14,591 nt of DNA from NCBI GenBank assembly GCA_964548025.1, contig CAZJRI010000136.1, positions 1 to 14,591 of the forward strand. Reading direction: 5' to 3'. Positions 1 to 7,528 of the stretch are shown here, piece by piece; the first letter of the stretch is position 1; each line of letters begins with the position of its first letter. Position numbers and translations under genes: made by a program. The notes under the pieces were generated by a model that was given only the letters and a program-made list of their open reading frames with translations, was not told where the DNA came from and made no database searches. This DNA comes from JAHRVQ01 sp964548025. GTDB lineage: Bacteria; Pseudomonadota; Gammaproteobacteria; Pseudomonadales; Azotimanducaceae.

Positions 1-1543
1 GTTTAGCGAACAGATAACAGAACTGCTGAATTTTGAATATACACATAAATTCTTTATCGACGTGACACCAGCGTTAAATGACGTCTATATCGATAGCGAC
101 AACGACAACGATAAAGAGTGGACGACCTTCCTCATGGGTGGTCAGGGAGCAGGTGCCAAGGCTTATTTCGGGCTGAACGTTACCGATCCGACGAAGTTAA
201 GAGAATCGACCGCGAGCGACGTGGTTATGTGGGAATTCACCGATGAGGATGATTCATATCCTGTGGACACTGGTGGTTCTCCACTCCTGACAGACGGTGA
301 CTTGCGTTTGGATCTGCAGACAGTGCCAAGGCCCATAAAGGATCTGGGCTATACGTTTAGTGTGCCGACACTGGCAATGAGTAATGTCGTTGACGGTAAC
401 GGCAACCAGGAGTGGGTGGCAATATTCGGCAACGGCTACAACAGCACGGCGGGTATCGCCAAGTTGTTCGTTCTCTTTATAGACAGGGGCGTAGACGGTA
501 ACTGGTGTCACCCTGACAAGATTCATAATGTGGTCAAGGATCTGACGCCATTACCTACCGGTTGCGCTGCTGATGAATACGACTTCGTCAAGATTAATAC
601 AACCTTTGGTGTCCAGAATGGATTCCCCAACGGTCTGGGCACGCCGCGTGGCATAGACGTCGATGGTAACGGTACGATGGATTATGCCTACGCAGGGGAT
701 GTATTTGGTAACTTCTTCAGGTTTGACCTTACTTCTAGCAATCATGCTAACTGGTCTTATACGAAGATCTTTAAAGCCGAATATACTGACGCTTCATCCA
801 ACGTATTTGAGCAGCCGATAACGACGCAGCCTATTATCACGGTGCATCCAACGGAAGAAGACGGCTATATAGTTGTCTTCGCAACGGGTAGCTATATCAC
901 AATTCCTGACGGATCAAGCAAGCGAATCCAGTCAATTTATGGCTTGTGGGATCGCCTGTCTCCGGAACAGTTGACCATTGGGACATTGGTGCAACAGCGA
1001 TATACGAACAAGGCTGATCCTACGTTTGGCAATGTTCGAATACTCAGCAACAATCCTGTGGATTATACGATCACGGGTGGTAAGCGTGGATGGTACAACC
1101 ATCTTGATTCTGTCGCAGCGGGTGAGACCCAGGGTGTGGGTGATCCTGAATTCCCGGGTGAAAGAGCGGTACGTAATATTCAGGTGCGTGGCGGACTGGG
1201 CTTTGTAAACAGTATTATTCCAAGAAGTGATACCAGTTGTGTCGATATCGCTGGTGGATTTGCACTGGCATTCTGTCCTGGTACTGGCGGTAGTGACTGT
1301 CTTGGTAACCGCGGTATATTTGACCTCGACAACGATGGTGATTTCGATTCCGGTGATGAAGTTGATAATGCAGTCGTTGCTGCGATCCGATTCGAAGATG
1401 CGGTACCGACGGATTCATCCTTCATCGAAGATCAGCGGATAACACAATTGAGTGACCAGTCTCTAGATACGATGAGCACCAATACAAGCGGCGGCAGGAA
1501 TACCGGTCGGCTTTCCTGGAAACAACTGGATTCGATTGAATGA
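1..1543 (+). CDS. pilY1: PilY1, C-terminal part (type IV pilus tip adhesin/assembly factor), 5' end outside window
   Basis: The frame is open from base 2 with no start in the window, so this is the 3' part of a larger gene; the GTG at 62 is internal. About 513 residues are visible, matching the PilY1 C-terminal beta-propeller: a GGxGAGxKAYFxLxVTDP stretch near the beginning, a later DVDGNGTMDYAYAGDVFGN block, and a GRxSW-type ending (TGRLSWKQL). In the family this domain sits at the pilus tip or cell surface and controls pilus extension, retraction and adhesion through calcium binding. Two Asp-rich calcium-loop candidates are visible: D-V-D-G-N-G-T-M-D at 656-682 and a D-L-D-N-D-G-D-F-D run starting at 1322. 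The stop overlaps the first possible ATG of the next gene (ATGA at 1540-1543). Minor pilin genes (fimU, pilV, pilW, pilX) would be expected just to the left, by analogy with Pseudomonas. Confidence 0.93.
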   Translation, partial: FSEQITELLNFEYTHKFFIDVTPALNDVYIDSDNDNDKEWTTFLMGGQGAGAKAYFGLNVTDPTKLRESTASDVVMWEFTDEDDSYPVDTGGSPLLTDGDLRLDLQTVPRPIKDLGYTFSVPTLAMSNVVDGNGNQEWVAIFGNGYNSTAGIAKLFVLFIDRGVDGNWCHPDKIHNVVKDLTPLPTGCAADEYDFVKINTTFGVQNGFPNGLGTPRGIDVDGNGTMDYAYAGDVFGNFFRFDLTSSNHANWSYTKIFKAEYTDASSNVFEQPITTQPIITVHPTEEDGYIVVFATGSYITIPDGSSKRIQSIYGLWDRLSPEQLTIGTLVQQRYTNKADPTFGNVRILSNNPVDYTITGGKRGWYNHLDSVAAGETQGVGDPEFPGERAVRNIQVRGGLGFVNSIIPRSDTSCVDIAGGFALAFCPGTGGSDCLGNRGIFDLDNDGDFDSGDEVDNAVVAAIRFEDAVPTDSSFIEDQRITQLSDQSLDTMSTNTSGGRNTGRLSWKQLDSIE

Positions 1544-1551
1544 GGGTCAAT

Positions 1552-1935
1552 ATGATGATGAAGATAATCTGGATATTTGCATTTCTTGTAATGACCCCTT
1601 TCACTTACGCAGAGGATCCTGACTACGACGAGTATTTCAATTCGGAAGACAGTGAGCTTGAGACTGAAGACGGGTTTATTGAAAATGCGACCATGATCAC
1701 CGGTAGAATCCGTTCAATCGATCTTTCAGATCGAAGTGTGATTATAAGCGGTTATAAGTATGAATTCGGTCCGCCAACCGGTGTTGATAGAGTTGTCGTC
1801 AAGATGCTCGGTCGGGATTTTGGTGCTGTCGAATTATTACAGGCTGATATGTTCGTTCAGGTCTATTTTGTTCAGGAGCCCCAGAGGAGACTGGCAAAAT
1901 TGATTATTCAGACAGAAGACGGTGACGAGTTCTAG
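1552..1935 (+). CDS. Small secreted protein in the pilY2 position (PilY2-like, tentative)
   Basis: About 127 residues with a clear Sec signal peptide: a Met-Lys start, a hydrophobic stretch, and probable cleavage after TYA at about residue 20. A very acidic segment follows (DPDYDEYFNSEDSELETED), then a compact basic/hydrophobic domain beginning TGRIRSIDLSDRSVIISG and ending in beta-strand-like sequence. The start was chosen at 1552 because GAGGG at 1542-1546, inside the pilY1 stop region, sits 5 nt upstream; the ATG at 1540 overlaps the pilY1 stop and has no ribosome-binding site of its own. In Pseudomonas a small exported protein, PilY2, follows PilY1, and the GxIxxIDxxxRxxxxxG pattern resembles what I recall of that family. 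The name is inferred mostly from position. It is translationally coupled to pilY1 and probably acts in the same pilus pathway in the periplasm. Confidence in a real gene is high, in the PilY2 identity moderate. Confidence 0.8.
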   Translation: MMMKIIWIFAFLVMTPFTYAEDPDYDEYFNSEDSELETEDGFIENATMITGRIRSIDLSDRSVIISGYKYEFGPPTGVDRVVVKMLGRDFGAVELLQADMFVQVYFVQEPQRRLAKLIIQTEDGDEF

Positions 1936-2489
1936 CATCGAAGCCGTTTACCCTTCCTGTCAATTCCAAATCCTTCGGAGTCCCGGGTGTTAACTACCCG
2001 GGCTCTCCCCTGTATGTTAATCACTATTTGTCTCGCATATCGCTGGTTTCGATTCTGAGGACAGTAGACAAAGTTACCGTTCTGGTAATTGGTATAACCC
2101 ATCGGGGTGATTTGTAGATATTGTCTGTTTCTAAACGCCCGCCATGTGAGTGTTCCGCTTAAGTTCTCCCCACGAATTCTCTCTATCAGGTAGTCCTTGC
2201 CGTTAAATTTGGCATCCGCATTGTGGTCGGCAAATACGATCAACCCGTCATGCCACTTGCCTTTGCAGATGTGTTCGTCGTCGGAAGATGGGCAGAGTGT
2301 GATCATAATACGGTGATTGATAGCTGCATGGCGTGTGAAATTCACCGCCCCGATAATCCAGTTAATGCCTGCTGTTGCCTTGCTGCGCGAATAAATTTGC
2401 TCCATTGATGGCATTGCAAGGCCTGTTATCAATACCATGATGGCAAGCGCCGAAACCAGCTCAATGATGGTCCACCCAGACTGCTTCAT
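1932..2489 (-). CDS. fimT: FimT/GspH-family minor type IV pilin
   Basis: 185 residues. The N-terminus is a class III (prepilin) signal: a short basic leader MKQSG, then WTIIELVSALAIMVLITG. Cleavage by PilD after Gly5 leaves Trp at +1 (usually Phe) and the conserved Glu at +5. A GspH-like globular domain follows, with Cys residues in TLCPSSD, HICKG and FVYCPQ and at the C-terminus. FimT proteins are low-abundance pseudopilins that help prime pilus assembly; in some relatives a FimT binds DNA for uptake. The basic C-terminal end (RKGKRLRC) would suit that but is only suggestive. The gene follows pilR on the same strand after a 115-nt gap, so it may share its transcript or have its own promoter. 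Its TAG stop overlaps the stop of the opposing gene. No convincing Shine-Dalgarno precedes the ATG. Confidence 0.9.
   Translation of the reverse strand: MKQSGWTIIELVSALAIMVLITGLAMPSMEQIYSRSKATAGINWIIGAVNFTRHAAINHRIMITLCPSSDDEHICKGKWHDGLIVFADHNADAKFNGKDYLIERIRGENLSGTLTWRAFRNRQYLQITPMGYTNYQNGNFVYCPQNRNQRYARQIVINIQGRARVVNTRDSEGFGIDRKGKRLRC
1982..2002. other. GC-rich perfect hairpin between convergent operons
   Basis: CCCGGGT (1982-1988) and ACCCGGG (1996-2002) are perfect inverted repeats around a 7-nt loop. The element lies inside the 3' end of fimT and about 47 nt past the stop of the opposing pilY1 operon. Neither side has a T-tract, so it does not look like a standard intrinsic terminator. 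It could pause or end incoming transcripts from either direction, or be an accident of fimT coding. Confidence 0.45.
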
Positions 2490-2604
2490 TAAATTGAAAT
2501 TGCGTAGAAGAGAACTTGAATGATCTAACGATCAGAGGGTGTTGGGATTAGGAAAGCTCGCCTGTAGATGTCAGAGAAAAGCGATAAACTGCGGCAGATT
2601 CAGC

Positions 2605-4014
2605 CTATTCAAGCTCCAGCTTTTTCAAGCGATAGCGCAAAGCGCGAAAAGTGATGCCCAGTTTTTTTGCGGCAGCCGTCTTGTTCCAGCGAGTTGCCTC
2701 AAGTGCATCCACGATGACACTCTTTTCGATCCCTTCAAGATAGGATTCGAGTGAATCCTCATCTTCTGGTAGTGAAGCCTGTCTCTCTTCGCTGCTTTCA
2801 GCAGTATCATCCTGGGTCGAGGTCTCGTCGTTGCCAGTGAAATCAGGTAGCTGACCAAGTGAACCCTCACCTGAAGAGAGGCTCAGGTCTTCGACCATGA
2901 TGACATCATCTTCACAGAGGGTAAAAGCCCGCTCCAGAATATTCTCAAGCTCTCGCACATTCCCGGGGAAATGATATTGTTTGAGCGCCTCCATTGCTTC
3001 CTCACTGATGCCCGGTGCTTTGTGGTTGTAATCTTCAGCGATTCTTTTTAGTAGCTCGTCGGCAAGTATTGGTATGTCGTCCAGTCTGTCTCTCAAGCTG
3101 GGTACTTTGAGTTCTATAACATTAATTCGATAGTACAAATCCTGCCTGAAATTGTCGCTCTCAACTTCTGCAGTGAGATCTTTGTGGGTTGCACTCAAAA
3201 TACGCACGTCAACAGAAACTTCGTTTTGCGAGCCGATAGGTCTGATGGCTTTTTCCTGAATTCCCCTGAGCAACTTGACCTGCATGGGAAGCGGCAGATC
3301 GGCAACCTCATCCAGAAAGAGGGTGCCCCCGTTAGCAGCTTGAAACAACCCTTCCTTATCGTTCACAGCACCGGTAAAGCTACCTTTTCTGTGGCCGAAA
3401 AACTCACTCTCCATTAACTCGCCGGGAATCGCGCCGCAGTTGACGGGTATAAAAGGTGCATCCGAGTGTGGTCCCTGATCGTGAATCATTCTCGCGACCA
3501 GTTCCTTACCGCTACCAGACTCACCGCTTATGTAAATTGGTGCCTGGCTTCTTGCAAGTTTCTTGATTTGTTTTCTGAGCATTTCCATCGCTGGTGTATC
3601 ACCAAGCAGACTCAGAACGCCGGTTTCCGTCCTTGTATCATCAAATGGCTCAAGGTTTAAGGCAGTGTCGACCAGCTTGCGCAGGAGTTCGAGATTAACC
3701 GGTTTGGATACAAAGTCGAAAGCACCGGCTTTCAATGCGTCCACGGCAGATTCCATACTGCCGTGTGCGGTGATCATTGCGACTGGCAGATGAGGATGGT
3801 GTTCGCTGGTATGCTGCACCAGTTCTATTCCGTTGCCGTCAGGCAACTTCATATCAGTAAGGCAAAAGTCGAAGTGCTGGTTTTCCAACAATTTCTTCGA
3901 TGTCTTCAGATCTTCCGCGGACTGGGTCCGTATATCCATTCTGCCGAGGGTAATCTCCAGGAGTTCACGAATATCTGGCTCGTCGTCAACGATCAATGCA
4001 CTCTTCTGATCCAT
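2605..4014 (-). CDS. pilR: PilR, sigma-54-dependent response regulator for type IV pili
   Basis: 469 residues with the three NtrC-type domains in order. The receiver (1-120) has acidic pair D10/D11, phospho-acceptor D54, T82 and K104. The AAA+ ATPase (about 135-375) has Walker A GESGSGKE at 164-171, the sigma-54 contact loop GSFTGA at 211-216, Walker B GGTLFLDEV at 229-237 and FPGNVRELENI at 349-359. A Fis-type helix-turn-helix sits at about 446-465. GSFTGA in place of GAFTGA is, as far as I recall, also seen in known PilR proteins. When phosphorylated by PilS it activates RNA polymerase-sigma54 at the pilA promoter. Between ATPase and DNA-binding domain is a long acidic Ser/Glu/Asp-rich linker (about 380-424). 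The start has an AGGAG ribosome-binding site overlapping the pilS stop, so the two genes are translationally linked. The pair identity is secure from sequence plus neighbours. Confidence 0.97.
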   Translation of the reverse strand: MDQKSALIVDDEPDIRELLEITLGRMDIRTQSAEDLKTSKKLLENQHFDFCLTDMKLPDGNGIELVQHTSEHHPHLPVAMITAHGSMESAVDALKAGAFDFVSKPVNLELLRKLVDTALNLEPFDDTRTETGVLSLLGDTPAMEMLRKQIKKLARSQAPIYISGESGSGKELVARMIHDQGPHSDAPFIPVNCGAIPGELMESEFFGHRKGSFTGAVNDKEGLFQAANGGTLFLDEVADLPLPMQVKLLRGIQEKAIRPIGSQNEVSVDVRILSATHKDLTAEVESDNFRQDLYYRINVIELKVPSLRDRLDDIPILADELLKRIAEDYNHKAPGISEEAMEALKQYHFPGNVRELENILERAFTLCEDDVIMVEDLSLSSGEGSLGQLPDFTGNDETSTQDDTAESSEERQASLPEDEDSLESYLEGIEKSVIVDALEATRWNKTAAAKKLGITFRALRYRLKKLELE

Positions 4015-4021
4015 CTGGCTC

Positions 4022-5623
4022 CTACTGCCTCATCGGTTGTGTGAAAGATATTCTGAAGCAACTGCCGCCCGTATCTGCTCTTGAATAGCTGAGTCGCGCC
4101 TTGTTTGATTCACAAAGTTCCCTGGAGAGATAAAGCCCGAGGCCGGTACCTGATGTCTCTGTTGTATAGAATGGTTCAAACAGATTCTGAGTCAGATCCT
4201 CGCTTACTCCCTGCCCATAGTCGATAACTTCAATGCTGATACCTGACAGCATTTCGTTATTCACTCGTATTTTTAACTTTGGCTCTCCAGTATGCTTCTC
4301 GCTGTATCGTAATCCGTTCTGGCAGAGATTTCCAAGCACTTGTGATAGCTGGAGGGGATCGAATTCCAGGGTTAGATTCTCAAGTGCAGCATCACTCTCA
4401 AATTCCACATTTATCCCGTCAGGAAACCCTGCGGAAAAATCATCGATAAAGTCCCTGATCCAGTCGCATATTTTTAAGGGTTTGGGTTCTGAGGTTTTTC
4501 TGCGAGACATCTGTAAAACGTTTTCGATGACACTGTTCATACGAATGCAGTGATTCTGAATGATTTCACTGAGTCGCTTGTCAGCCTGGTCAAGGCTTGT
4601 TGATTCACCCAATAACTGTGCAGCGTGGCTGATTGCCCCAAGTGGATTTTGAATTTCGTGTGCGATGCTGGCGGATAATCGACCCAGTGCGGCTAATTTT
4701 AGTTGTTGGGCCTGTCTTTGTACCTCCGTACTGTCTTCAAGAAAGATAAGTACGTCTACATCGGGATCAGGTGTTTCCACGGTCGAAAAATTTGCAAGCA
4801 GAGAAGGTGAGTCATCTTCCATTTGCATCGTCAGGGTTTGAGGGTTGTTGTCAGGTTCCGTTGACTGGATTTTCTCAAGCAGTTTGACCGGCAGTTTATT
4901 TGACCTGACACTTGAATCTCCGCTTGGATAGAGAAGGCGCTCGCCTGAAGCATTGATGAGTTTTATATCTCCATCCTTGGAGACAACGGTTACTCCCACG
5001 TGCATCTGATCGACGATAATCTGGTTAACCTGCTCAAGGGTAAATACCTCTGTCTCTCGCCTGCGCAACTGTTGAGACAGGCTCTGAAAGAAGATATTTG
5101 CAACAAAGTAAACGATGCCAAGAATGCCCGCCTGGAAGAAACTCTGCACCTCGTTTTCATCAAGAAAGAAAAGATAGAATTCTGTGTACAAGGTCAGGAT
5201 GAAGGCAATCGCAGGTAGTACGGTTGAAATTCGTCCAAATATCAACCCGCCGCCAAATGCGACAGTGAATATAAGAAAGTTCCCAAGCCCGGATGATACG
5301 CCTCCGCTGGCGGACATCAGAAGCGTGAGTGCAATGATATCTATAATCAATATGGCAAACGAAGGGGCTGTCTTTGAAATAAACTCCTCTGAGATGATCA
5401 GCGGTGAGAGCGCAATGAGGATATTGATGAGAATATAGGCAAGGATGGTGTTCTCAAAAAGCTGGGGGTTTACCGTACCCACGAATTCGGAAAAATTCTC
5501 ATCAAGAAACAGAAATAAAAATACGAAAGAGATCAGAATACGGTAGTAGTTGTAGACCCGCAGGATGGTTGAGCGCTGTAGACTGTGCAGATCCTCAAAG
5601 CTGTCGTCTTTAGCAGCTTCCAT
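4022..5623 (-). CDS. pilS: PilS, membrane sensor histidine kinase
   Basis: 533 residues. About six hydrophobic segments fill residues 28-181 with very short loops, the PilS pattern in which the membrane domain itself senses pilin subunit levels. A PAS-like segment follows (about 195-300). The dimerisation/phospho-acceptor region reads SASIAHEIQNPLGAI, with His322 as the phosphorylated residue. The ATPase domain has an N box (VLGNLCQNGLRYS, about 429-441), a G1 box (DYGQGV, 468-473), an F box (FEPFYTT, 482-488) and a G2 box (GTGLGLYLS, 492-500). All catalytic motifs are intact. It phosphorylates and dephosphorylates PilR, encoded 7 nt downstream. It starts 9 nt after the bamD stop, which suggests co-transcription from a bamD promoter. 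The ATG at 5623 is the first good start and gives a short cytoplasmic N-terminus. Confidence 0.97.
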   Translation of the reverse strand: MEAAKDDSFEDLHSLQRSTILRVYNYYRILISFVFLFLFLDENFSEFVGTVNPQLFENTILAYILINILIALSPLIISEEFISKTAPSFAILIIDIIALTLLMSASGGVSSGLGNFLIFTVAFGGGLIFGRISTVLPAIAFILTLYTEFYLFFLDENEVQSFFQAGILGIVYFVANIFFQSLSQQLRRRETEVFTLEQVNQIIVDQMHVGVTVVSKDGDIKLINASGERLLYPSGDSSVRSNKLPVKLLEKIQSTEPDNNPQTLTMQMEDDSPSLLANFSTVETPDPDVDVLIFLEDSTEVQRQAQQLKLAALGRLSASIAHEIQNPLGAISHAAQLLGESTSLDQADKRLSEIIQNHCIRMNSVIENVLQMSRRKTSEPKPLKICDWIRDFIDDFSAGFPDGINVEFESDAALENLTLEFDPLQLSQVLGNLCQNGLRYSEKHTGEPKLKIRVNNEMLSGISIEVIDYGQGVSEDLTQNLFEPFYTTETSGTGLGLYLSRELCESNKARLSYSRADTGGSCFRISFTQPMRQ

Positions 5624-5632
5624 GGTTATATA

Positions 5633-6454
5633 CTATCCCATCAAACCGAAGGTTATGAGTTTCAACCAGGATTTGTCGCTGTTCTCTGCAGTTTTCGATT
5701 TCTTGAGCTTACCTGATTTGTCGAGAGAGGCATGATCCGGATAATTACTGGTCAGAACCATCAAAGCTTCGTTAGCCAGATCCGGCATGTCCAGGAGTTG
5801 ATAGGCTTCTACCATCACGGCCAGGGCATCGGGTACGGAGGGGGTATGCTGATAACTCTCAAAAACAAATCGTCCTCTGTTTGCGGCGGCAATGTAGGCA
5901 CCCCTGCGAATATAATATCGAGCGATGTTTATCTCTGATTCGGCCAGCAGATTTCTAAGATAGATCATTCGTTTTTGAGCATCTGGCGCATATTTACTGT
6001 TTGGAAAGCGACGGATCAACTGTGAGAAATCGCTGAAAGAGTCTTTGGTAGCCCCGACATCTCTTTTCGATGGATCCATGGGTAGAAAGCGTTCCAGGAA
6101 GCTTTGGTCCTCCTCGAAAGAAGCCATACCCCGGAGGTAGTAGGCATAGTCGACATTTGGATGCTGAGGATGCAATCTAATAAATCGATCTGCTGCCGCA
6201 CGTGCTGCTTCCGGTTGAGCACTCCTATAGTAGGCATAAATAATCTCTAGCTGAGATTGCTCCGCATATCGACCGAAGGGAAATCTGGCTTCCAGCAATT
6301 GGAGTCTGCCCACTGCATCCTGATAATTGCCCGATCGCAGGCTCTTCTGAGCATCCTCGTATGCCTTGAGTTCCGTTGTCTCGATGTCGGTTACTTCATC
6401 GTTTGCACAGCCGGATAAGAGCAGAATTGAAATGGTCAGTACAATAAATCGCAT
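5633..6454 (-). CDS. bamD: BamD (ComL), outer-membrane protein assembly lipoprotein
   Basis: 273 residues from the ATG at 6454. The signal peptide ends in a lipobox LLSG-C with the lipidated Cys at residue 16. A chain of TPR helices follows, with family-typical stretches such as YQDAVGRLQLLEARFPFGRYAEQSQLE, here interpreted by its RFPFG core, then RFIRLHPQHPNVDYAYYLRG and the IARYYIRRGAYIAAANR block. It is an essential partner of BamA in inserting beta-barrel proteins into the outer membrane, including secretins such as PilQ. An in-frame GTG at 6469 would add five basic residues (MNEKR) to the signal peptide and cannot be excluded; neither start has a strong ribosome-binding site. The gene is divergent from rluD across about 120 nt and is first in a probable bamD-pilS-pilR operon. 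The bamD | rluD arrangement is conserved in gammaproteobacteria. Confidence 0.96.
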   Translation of the reverse strand: MRFIVLTISILLLSGCANDEVTDIETTELKAYEDAQKSLRSGNYQDAVGRLQLLEARFPFGRYAEQSQLEIIYAYYRSAQPEAARAAADRFIRLHPQHPNVDYAYYLRGMASFEEDQSFLERFLPMDPSKRDVGATKDSFSDFSQLIRRFPNSKYAPDAQKRMIYLRNLLAESEINIARYYIRRGAYIAAANRGRFVFESYQHTPSVPDALAVMVEAYQLLDMPDLANEALMVLTSNYPDHASLDKSGKLKKSKTAENSDKSWLKLITFGLMG

Positions 6455-6574
6455 ACGTTTCTCGTTCACGTGTAATAATTGGGCGTTGGTTAGCCCTTTA
6501 AAACCGGCCTATTTAACCATAGCCGCAAAATATACCCAAGCAACCGGGGAAGAGCCGTCAATGGTGAGACAACA

Positions 6575-7525
6575 ATGTCAGCAATGATCGAGCATGATGC
6601 CCGGGTGCCGAGAGATCTGTCTTTGATGAGATTAGATCGTGTGGCCTCTGCTCTGTTCCCACAATATTCAAGGTCTCGCCTGCAGCAGTGGATAGAAAGC
6701 GGTGAATTGACGGTCGATGGAGCCAGTCGAAAATCAAAATTCAAGGTGCCCTCGGGTGCTTTGTTAAGCATCCTTGCCGCTCCCGATGCCTCCCCGTTCA
6801 ATCCTGAAGATATTTCTCTGGATATAATTCATGAAGATGATTCTCTGCTGGTAGTCAATAAACCAGCCGGGCTGGTTGTTCACCCGGGCGCCGGGAATCA
6901 GACCGGTACGATGCTGAATGCGCTTCTTTTTCATTGCCCGACTGTTGAGGCGGTGCCAAGGGCAGGTATTGTTCACCGACTTGATAAAGATACAACCGGT
7001 CTAATGGTGGTCGCCAAGACGCTTGAAAGTCAGACCAGGCTGGTTCTGCAACTCCAGTCGCGGGAGGTTAAAAGGGTTTATGAAGCGGTTGTCTATGGTG
7101 TTAGTCGTGAGGCGGGTGAGGTTAATGCAGCGATTGGTCGTAACCCGTATCACAGGACTCGAATGTCAGTGCAGGCAAATGGTAAAGAAGCGATCACTCG
7201 GTATCGAACGATTAAGGCCTATGAGCACCATACTCATCTTGAACTTTCACTTGAGACAGGAAGAACCCATCAGATAAGGGTTCATATGCAACATCGAGGC
7301 TACCCGCTTGTCGGTGATCCTGCCTACGGAGGTACATTCCGCTACCCGCGGGATAGTCCGGATGAAGATCTGGTCGATTGCCTGAGAAATTTTCCTCGTC
7401 AGGCATTGCATGCCAGAAGCCTTTCTTTTGTGCACCCTCGAACAAATGAACTGATTCATTTTGAGTCAAGCCTGCCCAGTGACTTAACGACATTGTTGGG
7501 GCTGCTGGATCAGCAGAATACGTGA
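6575..7525 (+). CDS. rluD: RluD, 23S rRNA pseudouridine synthase
   Basis: 316 residues, the usual family length. An S4 RNA-binding domain occupies about residues 18-65 (RLDRVASALFPQYSRSRLQQ and VDGASRKSKFKV). The catalytic domain carries the RluA-family core HRLDKDTTG with catalytic Asp137, plus NKPAGLVVHPG upstream and GRTHQIRVHM and HPLVGDPxYGG-like sequence downstream (here YPLVGDPAYGG). In E. coli the enzyme makes pseudouridines 1911, 1915 and 1917 in helix 69 of 23S rRNA, important for late 50S assembly. The ATG at 6575 is preceded by GGTGAG about 6 nt upstream; the ATG at 6561 is in another frame. It is divergent from bamD and followed after 3 nt by pgeF, the classic order. I found no convincing promoter in the 105-120 nt divergent region. 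Confidence 0.97.
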   Translation: MSAMIEHDARVPRDLSLMRLDRVASALFPQYSRSRLQQWIESGELTVDGASRKSKFKVPSGALLSILAAPDASPFNPEDISLDIIHEDDSLLVVNKPAGLVVHPGAGNQTGTMLNALLFHCPTVEAVPRAGIVHRLDKDTTGLMVVAKTLESQTRLVLQLQSREVKRVYEAVVYGVSREAGEVNAAIGRNPYHRTRMSVQANGKEAITRYRTIKAYEHHTHLELSLETGRTHQIRVHMQHRGYPLVGDPAYGGTFRYPRDSPDEDLVDCLRNFPRQALHARSLSFVHPRTNELIHFESSLPSDLTTLLGLLDQQNT

Positions 7526-7528
7526 ATA

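Noticed and set aside
2521..2534. TGATC-TAAC-GATCA hairpin between pilR and fimT as a terminator
   Set aside because: Only 5 bp with no T-run on the transcribed strand; it may be an operator-like palindrome, but nothing supports a specific role.
6486..6515. TTGGTT plus TATTTA as a promoter for rluD
   Set aside because: The -10 box matches only 3 of 6 positions; too weak to report.
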